Below are positions 26,079 to 34,421 of a stretch of 64,000 bases of DNA, piece by piece; positions within the stretch are counted from its first letter, which is position 1; each line of letters starts with the position of its first letter. The position numbers and the translations under genes are program-made. The notes beneath the pieces are model-generated. The model was not told the DNA's origin, ran no database searches, and saw nothing but the letters and a program-made list of their open reading frames with translations. This stretch comes from Paraburkholderia acidipaludis NBRC 101816. GTDB taxonomy: Bacteria > Pseudomonadota > Gammaproteobacteria > Burkholderiales > Burkholderiaceae. The stretch spans positions 134,312-198,311 of the forward strand of contig NZ_BAXZ01000017.1 in assembly GCF_000684975.1 (NCBI RefSeq), written 5' to 3'.

Positions 26079-27203
26079 ATGCCGAACTCGAGCCACGATA
26101 CGCCGTCTTCCACTCACTCCCTCACACCCGAACACACGCCTCATGGCGCCGGCCGCAGCACCCGGGTGCCGGCCGTCACGCCCCGCAGCGCTGAACTGCG
26201 CACCGTCGACGATCGCGTCGAAGCCGCCGCCCAAATCATCGCGGGCACCGTGCAGGATCTCGTCTTGGCAAGCACCGCAACCAGCGAATCGCCGTCGTCG
26301 CTGCTCGATTCGATTGCGGCAATCATGAAAGGCTTGTCGCCCGACGAAGTCGCGCAACTGCGCAGCATGATCCTGGACGGCAACCCCGCCGACTGGGGAA
26401 CCGCACGCACGCGGCACCCTGACGACGAACTCGCGCCCGGCTGGCGCGACGGCGACTATCCGTACCGCCACCTGATGTCGCGCCGTGCCTACGAGCGGCA
26501 GAAATACCGTCTGCAGGTCGAGTTGCTGAAGCTCCAGGCGTGGGTGCGCGAGACCGGCCAGCGCGTGGTGATTCTGTTCGAGGGACGCGACGCGGCCGGC
26601 AAAGGCGGCACGATCAAGCGTTTCATGGAGCACATGAACCCGCGCGGCGCCCGGGTGGTTGCGCTGGAAAAACCCACCGAGGTCGAGCGCGGCCAATGGT
26701 ACTTTCAGCGCTACGTGCAGCATCTGCCATCGGCAGGCGAGATCGTGCTGTTCGACCGCTCGTGGTACAACCGCGCGGGCGTCGAGCGCGTAATGGGCTT
26801 CTGCACGCCAGGCGAATATGGCGAGTTCATGCAGCAGGTGCCCGAGTTCGAACGCCAGTTGATCCGCAGCGGCATCCACCTGATCAAGTTCTGGTTCTCG
26901 GTGAGCCGCGCCGAGCAACGCCGCCGCTTCAAGGAACGCAAGGTGCACCCGCTCAAGCAATGGAAGCTGAGCCCCGTCGATCTGGCGTCGCTCGACAAGT
27001 GGGACGACTACACGCTCGCGAAAGAAACGATGTTCTCGCAAACCGATACGGCCGACGCGCCCTGGACCGTGATCCGCTCGGACTGCAAAAAGCGCGCGCG
27101 CCTGAACGCGATGCGCTACGTGCTGCACAAGCTTCCTTATGCGAGCCGCGATCCCGAAACCATCGGCTCTGTCGATCCGCTGCTCGTGAGCCGCGCGCTT
27201 TAG
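26079..27203 (+). CDS. ppk2: Polyphosphate kinase 2
   Basis: This 374-residue protein has a C-terminal P-loop kinase domain of about 250 residues. The Walker A motif is GRDAAGKGG (residues 169-177). A DRSWYNRAGVE Walker B/lid motif (226-236) and the LEKPTEVERGQWYFQRY segment also match PPK2. It moves phosphate between polyphosphate and nucleoside diphosphates, usually in the direction of nucleotide synthesis. The first 110 residues are a low-complexity and helical extension, longer than in many PPK2 proteins. It is followed by a GC-rich hairpin shared with the convergent tautomerase gene. Confidence 0.94.
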   Translation: MPNSSHDTPSSTHSLTPEHTPHGAGRSTRVPAVTPRSAELRTVDDRVEAAAQIIAGTVQDLVLASTATSESPSSLLDSIAAIMKGLSPDEVAQLRSMILDGNPADWGTARTRHPDDELAPGWRDGDYPYRHLMSRRAYERQKYRLQVELLKLQAWVRETGQRVVILFEGRDAAGKGGTIKRFMEHMNPRGARVVALEKPTEVERGQWYFQRYVQHLPSAGEIVLFDRSWYNRAGVERVMGFCTPGEYGEFMQQVPEFERQLIRSGIHLIKFWFSVSRAEQRRRFKERKVHPLKQWKLSPVDLASLDKWDDYTLAKETMFSQTDTADAPWTVIRSDCKKRARLNAMRYVLHKLPYASRDPETIGSVDPLLVSRAL

Positions 27204-27237
27204 GCTGCTGCTCCAAGTCCTACTCTACGTTCCAGCA

Positions 27238-27285
27238 CCGCCGCGCGCCCTCCCCGGCGCGCGGCGGCCTTCCCTCTCTCTTTCC
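27238..27285 (+). terminator. Strong GC hairpin between convergent ppk2 and tautomerase genes
   Basis: CCGCCGCGCGCC (27238-27249) pairs perfectly over 12 bp with GGCGCGCGGCGG (27256-27267) around a six-base loop. It is followed by a pyrimidine-rich tract (CTTCCCTCTCTCTTTCC) rather than pure T. It is a probable bidirectional or weak terminator. Confidence 0.6.
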
Positions 27286-27292
27286 TGCCTCG

Positions 27293-27676
27293 TTACGTCG
27301 CGTACTGCGCGATGCCGTTGCCGAACGACCAGTTCTCGCGCGCCACGTCAATGAGCGTGACGAATACATCCTCGGGCCGCACGCCCGGACTTTCCGCGAG
27401 ATTGCGCGCGATCTGGGCGTACAACGCCTTCTTCTGATCCTGCCCGCGCGTGTTGTTCACGGTGATCTGAATCATCACGAGGTTGTCGCTACGCTCGATG
27501 CCCAGATAGTGACGGCCGAAGAAAAAGTTCTCGGCGTCGTGCTCGTTGATGACCATGAAAAGGTCGTCTTCGGGCACCTTGAACACCTCCATCAGCGCAC
27601 CATGCACGCCCTTCACGAGGGCTTCACGGTATTCGGCGGGCTTGCCGGCGCGAACGGCGATTCGGGTAAATGGCAT
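27293..27676 (-). CDS. Tautomerase-superfamily protein
   Basis: This 127-residue protein begins MPFTRIAVRAGKPAEY, so after Met removal Pro1 can be the catalytic base typical of 4-oxalocrotonate tautomerase/MIF relatives. The segment DLFMVINEHDAENFFFGRHYLGI matches a longer tautomerase subfamily. The start at 27676 is backed by GAAGGAGAACGAC; an upstream in-frame start is not. The substrate is unknown. It is transcribed away from an adjacent LysR regulator across a 100-base gap, a layout that usually means the regulator controls it. Confidence 0.85.
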   Translation of the reverse strand: MPFTRIAVRAGKPAEYREALVKGVHGALMEVFKVPEDDLFMVINEHDAENFFFGRHYLGIERSDNLVMIQITVNNTRGQDQKKALYAQIARNLAESPGVRPEDVFVTLIDVARENWSFGNGIAQYAT

Positions 27677-27749
27677 GTCGTTCTCCTTCGGTGAATGGAC
27701 ATGCACAAGCATAGGCAAGCGCTATCATAATAAACAGACATAGCTGGAT

Positions 27750-27778
27750 ATTTCATTCATTTAATTTGGAAATGAAAT
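27750..27778. promoter_or_regulatory. Inverted repeat in tautomerase-LysR intergenic region
   Basis: ATTTCATT (27750-27757) and AATGAAAT (27771-27778) form a perfect eight-base inverted repeat with a 13-base centre. The right arm covers the LysR start codon (27777). It is a candidate LysR-type binding site for divergent control and autorepression. Confidence 0.5.
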
Positions 27779-28631
27779 GACCCCGACACTCGACCTGGAC
27801 GCCGTCCGCGCCTTCGTACTGGTGGCCGAGCTGCGCAGCTTCACGCGCGCCGCCGACGCGCTCGACACCACGCAATCCGCCGTCAGCCTCAAACTCAAGC
27901 GGCTCGAGCGGCACCTCGAGCGACAGTTGCTGGAACGCACGCCGCGCGTCGTGCGGCTTTCCGCCGACGGCCTCGCCTTCCTGCATGCCGCACGCGATCT
28001 GCTCGGCGCGCATGAGCGCGCGCTTGGCGCGTTTGGCGGCGACGAGCGGCGCCTCGCGCTCGGGCTGAGCGAGCATGTTGCCGATGCGCAGCTTGCCCGC
28101 CAGCTCGCGGGTCTGCGCGCGCACGACCCGGCGCTCGTGATCGAGCTGCATCTGGGGCAGTCGGCGGCGCTGCTCGCGCAGTACGACGAGCGCCGGCTCG
28201 ACGCCGTGATCGCCCGTCAGGACGAAGACGAACTGCCGCGCGGCGGCGCGCAGCCGCTCTTCGCCGAGCCGCTGGTCTGGCTGGCCGCCCCAGGGTTTCA
28301 GTGGCAGCCGGGCACGCGGTTGCCGCTCGCGCTGCTCACCGCTCCGTGCGCGGTGCGTACGACGGCCATCCGCGCGCTCGACGCCGCGGACATAGGTTGG
28401 GAAGAAGTGTTCGTGGGCGGCGGAGTCGCCGCCGTCGGCGCGGCGCTGGAGGCAGGTCTCGCCGTTTCGCCGCTGGCGCGGCGGGTGGCGCCGCGCACGC
28501 TTGTCGACGTGGGATCGCGGTTCGACTTGCCTGCACTGCCCGTCTCACGTGTGCAGTTGCACTCCCGCGTGCGCGAGCCGCGCTCGGCGGCCACGCTGCA
28601 ATTGCTCGCCGCCAGCCTGGGATCGGGTTGA
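27777..28631 (+). CDS. LysR-family transcriptional regulator
   Basis: This 284-residue protein starts with the LysR helix-turn-helix (LDLDAVRAFVLVAELRSF, then TRAADALDTTQSAVSLKLKRLE, residues about 5-50). A periplasmic-binding-like effector domain follows. The ATG at 27777 gives the standard N-terminus. It is divergent from the tautomerase gene with a palindrome over its start. The inducer is unknown. Confidence 0.9.
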   Translation: MTPTLDLDAVRAFVLVAELRSFTRAADALDTTQSAVSLKLKRLERHLERQLLERTPRVVRLSADGLAFLHAARDLLGAHERALGAFGGDERRLALGLSEHVADAQLARQLAGLRAHDPALVIELHLGQSAALLAQYDERRLDAVIARQDEDELPRGGAQPLFAEPLVWLAAPGFQWQPGTRLPLALLTAPCAVRTTAIRALDAADIGWEEVFVGGGVAAVGAALEAGLAVSPLARRVAPRTLVDVGSRFDLPALPVSRVQLHSRVREPRSAATLQLLAASLGSG

Positions 28632-28679
28632 GCGAGCGCGGTGCGGCGTGTGCCGGCGCGCGTCCGGATAGCTCGGAGA

Positions 28680-29156
28680 TCAGCCGAGGATGGGCGGAAG
28701 CTCGCGCGACTGCGTGGCGAACGGATGCGCCGGCGGCACGGCAGGCGCCTGCACCATCAGCTTGCGATGGGCAGCGGGACGCGCTGCCGCGGGCTTCGCC
28801 GGCATGCGCGCCGCTTTCTTGCCCGCTTTCTCGTGAGCCGCGCCGGCATGCGATTCGGCACGCCGCGCCTCTGTGTGGGCCTTCGAGGAAGACGCCGGTG
28901 CGTGAGCGCCGACGGTATGCGCTTTCGCCTTAGCGTGCGTCGCACCCTTCGCGCCATGCACGGCATGCCCGGATCGGTGCACGGCGCCGGCGCGCCGCCC
29001 CGCAGCCTTCGGCGCATGCCGCTGCCCATCGCGCTTGCCCGCATGCGCCACGCTCCCGCGCGCCTGCGCTGAAGTCGAAGTCACCGCTCCTTGCCCTGCG
29101 GCCGCAGCCGCCGTCGCCATCCACATTGCCGCGAACACCACCACTGCTTTGCACAC
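28680..29156 (-). CDS. Predicted secreted Ala/His/Lys-rich low-complexity protein
   Basis: This 158-residue protein has a GTG start at 29156, four bases after GGAGG, and a consensus TATAAT (minus strand, 29206-29201) about 45 bases further upstream. An N-terminal signal peptide (hydrophobic core AVVVFAAMWMATAAAAAG) is followed by a strongly biased basic region of repeated Ala, His, Lys, Arg and Gly with HAGKR, HAVHGAKGATHAKAK and HAGAAHEKAGKK stretches. No known domain is recognised. The signal peptide and promoter argue that it is real despite the opposite strand also being open. It might bind metals, DNA or envelope polymers, but this is speculation. Confidence 0.55.
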   Translation of the reverse strand: MCKAVVVFAAMWMATAAAAAGQGAVTSTSAQARGSVAHAGKRDGQRHAPKAAGRRAGAVHRSGHAVHGAKGATHAKAKAHTVGAHAPASSSKAHTEARRAESHAGAAHEKAGKKAARMPAKPAAARPAAHRKLMVQAPAVPPAHPFATQSRELPPILG

Positions 29157-29200
29157 ATCGCCTCCGAATGCCCATCTTGTCTCAGCGTTATCGGGCGGCG

Positions 29201-29206
29201 ATTATA
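29201..29206 (-). promoter_or_regulatory. Consensus -10 for the secreted low-complexity gene
   Basis: On the minus strand this hexamer reads TATAAT, 45 bases from the GTG start at 29156. No canonical -35 is found at 17 bases. Confidence 0.45.
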
Positions 29207-29218
29207 CCCAACCAGAAC

Positions 29219-29246
29219 TTGCAATAATCCATATATGGACTAAGAT
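29219..29246 (+). promoter_or_regulatory. Promoter and operator of the toxin-antitoxin operon
   Basis: TTGCAA (-35, 29219-29224) and TAAGAT (-10, 29241-29246) are separated by 16 bases. The spacer holds a perfect 12-bp palindrome, TCCATATATGGA (29228-29239). A dyad between the -35 and -10 is what autorepression by an antitoxin would need. The antitoxin ATG is 29 bases downstream of the -10. Confidence 0.6.
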
Positions 29247-29275
29247 TTAGTAAAAGTTCATTTCAGGACTCAATC

Positions 29276-29710
29276 ATGTCTCATGCGATTGCCGCATCGT
29301 CAGCCGCTCCGGCCCGGCGACCGGGCGCCGAGCCCACGCTTACCCAGATGTCGGCTGCCGGCCTGCGCGCCTTTTTCAACATCGCGCACGACTGGGACCT
29401 CACCGTCGACGAACAGATCGTCCTGCTCGGCACCCCCGGCCGCTCGACCTTCTTCAAATGGAAGCAGGCGCCCGAAAGCGCGCGCCTTGGCCGCGACACG
29501 CTGGAACGCCTCTCCCTGCTGCTCGGCATCTACAAGGCCTTGCAGATTCTCCTGCCCCAGCCCGCCGCCGCGGACGCCTGGATCAAACGCCCCAACAGCG
29601 CACCGCCTTTCGGCGGCCGGCGCGCGCTCGACCGCATGCTGGCCGGCAATGTCAGCGATCTCGTGGCGGTACGGCAGTATCTGGACGCGATGCGGGGCGG
29701 CTGGGCGTGA
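29276..29710 (+). CDS. Antitoxin of the MbcA/ParS/Xre (DUF2384) family
   Basis: This 144-residue protein has an N-terminal Xre-like helical domain (TVDEQIVLLGTPGRSTFFKWK, residues about 45-65). The C-terminal DUF2384 element contains FGGRRALDRMLAGNVSDLVAVRQYLDA. In this family the C-terminus plugs the RES toxin active site and the N-terminus binds the operator. AGGA stands upstream of the ATG. Its stop overlaps the toxin start (GTGA), the usual antitoxin-first arrangement. A palindromic operator lies in its promoter. Confidence 0.88.
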   Translation: MSHAIAASSAAPARRPGAEPTLTQMSAAGLRAFFNIAHDWDLTVDEQIVLLGTPGRSTFFKWKQAPESARLGRDTLERLSLLLGIYKALQILLPQPAAADAWIKRPNSAPPFGGRRALDRMLAGNVSDLVAVRQYLDAMRGGWA

Positions 29711-30408
29711 CGCAAACGAACTGGCAGGACCGCTGGCGCAGCACGCCGCTCACCTGGTCGCCCGCGTACCGGGTCATTCCCACCCGCTTTCCCGCCGTGA
29801 ACCTGTTCGACCGCGTGGCATCGGCGGAAGACTTCGAGGCGCTTTACGCGCTCGAAGCGCTGACCAACGACCGCCTGCGCACCGAAACGGGCGAACTCGA
29901 TCTGGTGCCGCGCGAGGAGCGCCGCTTCGGGCCGGGCTACGGCCCGATCATGGCCGCCTTCACGCATCTGAATCCGCAGGGCAGCCGCTTTTCGGACGGC
30001 ACGTATGGCGTGTTCTACTGCGCCCGCGCGAAAGAGACCGCCATTGCCGAAACGCGCTATCACTCCGCGCTGTTCCTCGCGGCAACCGACGAACCGCCGC
30101 TGCGCCAGCAAATGCGGCTCTACACCGTCACGGCCGCGGGCGAGGTGGTGGACCTGCGCGACGATCCCACCGCCGACCCCGCCGTGCTCGCGCCCGACAA
30201 CTACGCGGCAGGCCAGGCGCTAGGGCGCGCGGTGCGGACCGCAGGAGCGCCCGGCATCGTCTATCCCTCGGTGCGTCATGCGGGCGGCGAATGCCTCGCC
30301 GCGTTGCGCACGTCGCTCGTGCGGGCATGCCATCACGCGGCCTACCTCGAATACAACTGGAACGGGCATGTCATCGACATGGTGTTCGAGTTGAACCGCA
30401 TCGGTTGA
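29707..30408 (+). CDS. RES-domain toxin (NAD+ phosphorylase/hydrolase type)
   Basis: This 233-residue protein starts at GTG overlapping the antitoxin stop. RES features are present: YRVIPTRFPAVNLFDRVA with the conserved Arg near residue 27, GVFYCARAKETAIAETRYH with Glu115, and IVYPSVRHAGGECLA with the conserved Ser. Characterised RES toxins (MbcT, ParT, Res) degrade NAD+ or ADP-ribosylate targets. Which of these reactions applies here is not decided by sequence. The large size relative to minimal RES proteins comes from an N-terminal WQDRW segment and the middle helices. Confidence 0.87.
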   Translation: MTQTNWQDRWRSTPLTWSPAYRVIPTRFPAVNLFDRVASAEDFEALYALEALTNDRLRTETGELDLVPREERRFGPGYGPIMAAFTHLNPQGSRFSDGTYGVFYCARAKETAIAETRYHSALFLAATDEPPLRQQMRLYTVTAAGEVVDLRDDPTADPAVLAPDNYAAGQALGRAVRTAGAPGIVYPSVRHAGGECLAALRTSLVRACHHAAYLEYNWNGHVIDMVFELNRIG

Positions 30409-30446
30409 AGGGCCGGCAAGGGCGAGCAAGAGCGCCCTATGCTCGC

Positions 30447-31181
30447 TCAGGGCAGCACGATCTGCGCGGCGCCCTGCTCGCGCGCCTCAAGCGTCGAAAT
30501 GGACCATTGCCGCGAGGTCAGCGCCTCGACCATCGTGAGCCGGCCTTCGGCAATGAACGCGCCCGTGTCGATGAAGATCTGGGCGCCGATCTGAGTCACG
30601 TCGCGCATCGGCGTATGTCCGCAGTAGGTGGTCGAAAGCGCGCGCTGCTGCGGCTTCGCCTCGCCGAGCGCAAGCTCGCGTCCCCACAGCAAACGCTCGC
30701 GCACTGCGTCGTCGAAACGGCCCGCGTCGAGTTCGGCGTCGTCGCCGAAGAATTCCGCATGCACCACGTTGAAGCGTGATTCGCCCGCGCCGATCACGCG
30801 CGCAAGCGGCAACTGGCGCAAACGCGCCGCGTGCCGCGCGAGCGCTTCGTCGGACAGCGACTCGGCCCATGCGCCGCCAATCCCGTACCAGCGAAAGCGC
30901 GGCAGGCGCCCTTCGGCGACGGCGCACATCGCATCCTCGTGATTGCCGAGCACCGCGTAGAACCAGGGCTTGTCCAGCAGGCCGAGCGCTTCCTCGCACT
31001 GATCGCCGCGATCGACGAGGTCGCCGACCGAGAAGAGCCGGTCGCGTGTCGCGTCGAAGGCCGCGTCGCGCAGCACGAAGCGCAGGGCGTCCACGCAGCC
31101 GTGCAGGTCGCCGATCACGAAATCTCGGCCGGCGCGGTTGCTCGCGTGATGCTGGACGACGGTGACGGGAGCAGGTGTCAT
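30447..31181 (-). CDS. Metallophosphoesterase, PrpA/ApaH-like Ser/Thr phosphatase
   Basis: This 244-residue calcineurin-like phosphatase has the metal-binding series GDLHGC (near residue 24), GDLVDRGDQ (53), GNHED (79) and later YCGHTP. It resembles PrpA/PrpB-type protein phosphatases and bacterial bis(5'-nucleosyl)-tetraphosphatase relatives; the length fits the former better. The substrate is uncertain. It converges on the toxin gene and lies 52 bases upstream of the stop of the cytochrome c gene on the same strand; whether it is part of that transcript is unclear. Confidence 0.85.
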   Translation of the reverse strand: MTPAPVTVVQHHASNRAGRDFVIGDLHGCVDALRFVLRDAAFDATRDRLFSVGDLVDRGDQCEEALGLLDKPWFYAVLGNHEDAMCAVAEGRLPRFRWYGIGGAWAESLSDEALARHAARLRQLPLARVIGAGESRFNVVHAEFFGDDAELDAGRFDDAVRERLLWGRELALGEAKPQQRALSTTYCGHTPMRDVTQIGAQIFIDTGAFIAEGRLTMVEALTSRQWSISTLEAREQGAAQIVLP

Positions 31182-31233
31182 TCTCTCATCATAGCGCCAC
31201 GCCGAATTCGCGTGCGAGGCGCACCGTGCACCG

Positions 31234-32661
31234 TCACTGCGGCTGGGCGCGCAGCGTGCCGACCTGATCCGGCGTGATGGTCGCCTGCGGATTGCCGAAC
31301 TGCTTCGTCACGTAGTTCGAGATCGCCGCGACCTGGTCGTTCGTGAGCTCGCCGCCGAAGGCCGGCATCAGCACATCCGCGCCCTTCGTTTTGCGCGTCA
31401 CGCCGTGCAGGATCACCATGGCCAGGTTGTTCGCGCTCGCCGCGCCCGCCACGCTGTTGTGGATCAACGCCGGATACGCGCCCGGCGCGCTCGCGCCGAT
31501 GCCCTCGCCCGTCCAGTTGTGGCAGGTCGCGCAGTTCGCGATGAAGAGCTGCGCGCCGTTCACGCTCGTCACGGCGGTGCCGCGCAGCGTCGTCACGTCG
31601 TCGATGGCGGGCTGGCCCCACGAATCGCGCGCGCGCGTCACGCCGCCCGCAATGGGCTGCTGCGCGTGCAGATACGCCACGATCGAGCGCAGGTCCTCGT
31701 TCGTGAGGTATTGCGTGGAATTCTGCACGACCTCGGCCATCGGGCCCGCCGCATTCGCGTGGCCGCCCGCGGCGCCGGTGGCGAGATAGGCCATCAGCGC
31801 GTCGTCGCTCCAGTTGCCGATGCCGCCCGTGCGGTCCGGCGTGATGTTGTACGCTTGCCAGCCCGCCTGGATCGCACCGGCGAAGCGGTCGGTCTTTTTC
31901 AGGCCCTGCATGAAGTTGCGCGGCGTGTGGCATTCCTCACAATGCGCAAGCCCTTCGACGAGATACGCGCCGCGGTTGTATTCGGCGCTCTTCTGCGGGT
32001 CCGGCACGAAACGCCCTTCGTCGAAATTGAAGAGGTTCCAGAAGATCATCAGCCAGCGCAGGTTGAACGGGAAGCGCAGATCGTTGGCAGGCGGCGTGTA
32101 GTGCACCGGCGCGACGGTGTTCAGATACGCGCGGATCGCCAGCACGTCCTGTTCGGTGACGCGCGTGAACTCCACATAGGGGAACGCCGGATAGAGATGC
32201 TCACCGTCCTTGCCGACGCCCTCGTGCATCGCGCGCAGGAAGTCGGCGTCGCTCCACTTGCCGATGCCGGTATCGGGATCGGGCGTGATATTCGGCGTGT
32301 AGATCTTGCCGAACGGCGTCGAGATAGCGAGTCCGCCCGCGAACGGGCGGCTCTTGTCGACGGTATGGCAGGCCATGCAGTCGCCCATGCGCGTGAGGTA
32401 TTCGCCGCGTTTCACGAGCTCGGGCTGGTCCGCCGCGGCGGCGCCGGGCGCGGCGTCCGATGCTTCGCCGCGCGCGACGGAAACCGGCAGCTCGTCCACG
32501 GGACGCGCGACGCCGTCGTGCGAGGCATGCCATGCGATATAGAGCGCGAACGCGCTGAAGAGCACCGCGGCGAAGGCGGCGCGCGTGCGCCGCGTCCGTC
32601 GTGCATACGCCAGGGGCGCGAGCACAGCGGTCTGTACGGTGGGGGACTTTCGTTCGTTCAT
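31234..32661 (-). CDS. Tri-heme cytochrome c subunit of a membrane dehydrogenase
   Basis: This 475-residue protein has an N-terminal membrane anchor (FAAVLFSAFALYIAWHA, residues about 30-46). Three c-type heme sites follow: CMACH (95-99), CEECH (241-245) and CATCH (377-381). This is the cytochrome subunit arrangement of gluconate, sorbitol, alcohol and FAD-glucose dehydrogenases, which passes electrons to ubiquinone or a terminal oxidase. The start at 32661 has GGAG upstream; a start at 32685 would overlap the previous stop. It is the last gene of a small subunit-flavoprotein-cytochrome set. Confidence 0.93.
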   Translation of the reverse strand: MNERKSPTVQTAVLAPLAYARRTRRTRAAFAAVLFSAFALYIAWHASHDGVARPVDELPVSVARGEASDAAPGAAAADQPELVKRGEYLTRMGDCMACHTVDKSRPFAGGLAISTPFGKIYTPNITPDPDTGIGKWSDADFLRAMHEGVGKDGEHLYPAFPYVEFTRVTEQDVLAIRAYLNTVAPVHYTPPANDLRFPFNLRWLMIFWNLFNFDEGRFVPDPQKSAEYNRGAYLVEGLAHCEECHTPRNFMQGLKKTDRFAGAIQAGWQAYNITPDRTGGIGNWSDDALMAYLATGAAGGHANAAGPMAEVVQNSTQYLTNEDLRSIVAYLHAQQPIAGGVTRARDSWGQPAIDDVTTLRGTAVTSVNGAQLFIANCATCHNWTGEGIGASAPGAYPALIHNSVAGAASANNLAMVILHGVTRKTKGADVLMPAFGGELTNDQVAAISNYVTKQFGNPQATITPDQVGTLRAQPQ

Positions 32662-32684
32662 CGTCTGTCTCCGGCCGGTGCGCA

Positions 32685-34286
32685 TCAGAGCTCGTGCCGC
32701 AGCTTGTCGGCCAGCTTCAGCGACAAGGCGGCGATCGTCAGCGTGCAGTTCACCGAGGCCGCGGTCGGCATCACCGCGCTGCTCGCGATAAACAGGTTCG
32801 AATGATCGTGGGTGCGGCAGTCCGCGTCGACGACCGAGTCAGCCGGATTCGCCCCCATGATCGTCGTGCCCATGATGTGGTTGTTCGGCGCGAAGGTGTC
32901 GTCGAACGAGACCTCGGTGCCGCCGAAGAGCTGCGCGATCTGCGCGTAGAGGTCGTGCGTGTTGGCCGCGCTCTTCTTCACGTAGTCGTTGATCGAGTAG
33001 TAGATCTCGGGCTGCGGAATGCCGAGCGAGTCCTTGTGCTCGCCCGAAGGCAGCACGCGGTTCTGCGGCTCCGGCAGGTGTTCGTGGAAGCTGTTGATAT
33101 TGAGCGTGCGCGCGGCGCGGTCGCGAATCTGCCGGTCCAGCTCGGCGCCCGTCAGGCCTTGCTGGATGAGCGCGGCCGTCACGGCCATCGTGCCGACGCC
33201 GTTCGACAGATGCAGCTTCTTCGCGGCGTAATCGGAGCGGAATGAACCGTCGCGGAAGTTCACCACCGAGGTCATTTCCATCGGCCCGCGTCCCGGCCAC
33301 AGCGGCTCGTTGGCGAGGAAGGTGACGCCCGTGCCCGGATGGTCCATCAAATTGCGGCCCACCTGGTCCGAGCTGTTGCCGATACCGTGGGCAAACGCGT
33401 CGCTCGTGGAAATCAGCATCAGCTTGGGCGTTTCGATGCCATTGGCGGCAAGCACGAAAAGCTTGCCCGTCACGCGCGTGCTGTTGCCGTTCGGGTCCTT
33501 GTAGTGCACCGCCGTGATGAGCCCCTTGTTGTCGGCTTCGATGCGGTAGACCACCGCCTCGGGAACGAGCTTCGCGCCGGCGCGCTCGGCTTTCTCCGCG
33601 TGAACCACGCCGCCGTACATGGCGGCGATCGGGCAGATCGGCATGCAATTGTTGTTGCCGCAACAGGTTGGGCGCGCGTCGTAGGGACGGCTGTTGCGCG
33701 CGACAGGCTCGGGCACGACATGAAAGCCGTTGGCGTTGAGCACGTCCGAGAAGCGCTGGTCCATGTACGAGAGCGGCAGCATGCTCATGGGGTACGGGTG
33801 CGAACGCGGCGAGCCCAGATCGTAAGGGGCGCCCGGCCCCGAAACGCCCAGCTCGATCTCGGCGAGCTGATACCACGGTTCGAGCGTTTCGTACGGATAC
33901 GGCCAGTCGCGGCCCACGCCGTATTGCGTATTGAGCTTGAAGTCCGACGGCAGGAGACGCCACGCGGCGGCGGCCCAGTGCCATGTCGTGCCGCCTACGA
34001 GGCGCAGGTATTGTGAGTTGTACGGATAGTCGCCCTTCTGGATCATGTAGTCGTTGGGCGGCGAGTACTCGGGATGCGGCGCCCAGACCGACGACGGATA
34101 GGGCGTCGCGAAGTCGGCTTTCGCGGGCGAGTTGCGGAAGTTCTCCACGATCTGCCAGCGCGCGAGACGCGGCCCCGCCTCGAGCAGGATCACGGAGGCG
34201 CCCGCCTGGGCCAACTGGTGCGCGACCAGACTGCCCGCTACGCCTGAACCGACCACGACCACGTCGGCAGAGTTTTCTATCGCCAT
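32685..34286 (-). CDS. GMC-family FAD dehydrogenase catalytic subunit with Fe-S cysteines (glucose-dehydrogenase type)
   Basis: This 533-residue flavoprotein starts MAIENSADVVVVGSGVAG (FAD fold, GxGxxG near 13-18). The C-terminal GMC segment includes HIMGTTIMG and a catalytic region near FIASSAVMPTAASVN. Cysteines 208, 209, 214 and 218 in CCGNNNCMPICP have the same spacing as the 3Fe-4S ligands of the Burkholderia cepacia FAD-dependent glucose dehydrogenase alpha subunit. A glucose or related sugar/alcohol substrate is therefore likely. The start at 34286 has GAGGA upstream. No leader is seen; the small subunit's Tat signal probably exports both. Confidence 0.9.
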   Translation of the reverse strand: MAIENSADVVVVGSGVAGSLVAHQLAQAGASVILLEAGPRLARWQIVENFRNSPAKADFATPYPSSVWAPHPEYSPPNDYMIQKGDYPYNSQYLRLVGGTTWHWAAAAWRLLPSDFKLNTQYGVGRDWPYPYETLEPWYQLAEIELGVSGPGAPYDLGSPRSHPYPMSMLPLSYMDQRFSDVLNANGFHVVPEPVARNSRPYDARPTCCGNNNCMPICPIAAMYGGVVHAEKAERAGAKLVPEAVVYRIEADNKGLITAVHYKDPNGNSTRVTGKLFVLAANGIETPKLMLISTSDAFAHGIGNSSDQVGRNLMDHPGTGVTFLANEPLWPGRGPMEMTSVVNFRDGSFRSDYAAKKLHLSNGVGTMAVTAALIQQGLTGAELDRQIRDRAARTLNINSFHEHLPEPQNRVLPSGEHKDSLGIPQPEIYYSINDYVKKSAANTHDLYAQIAQLFGGTEVSFDDTFAPNNHIMGTTIMGANPADSVVDADCRTHDHSNLFIASSAVMPTAASVNCTLTIAALSLKLADKLRHEL

Positions 34287-34421
34287 TGTCGTCCTCTTTC
34301 TTCTGGCTCTCGTTGTGGGGACCGCGCGCGGCATTGCGTTGCCGGCGTGCCGCGAATACATCCGCGAAAACACGCCAGCCGCCGTGCGAGAGGCTGCTCG
34401 CGCGTGGTCTTGGCCCGGCGG

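Noticed and set aside
28641..29072. Plus-strand 143-codon frame opposite the secreted low-complexity gene
   Set aside because: Arg-rich, with no signal peptide, ribosome site or promoter; the minus-strand frame has all three.
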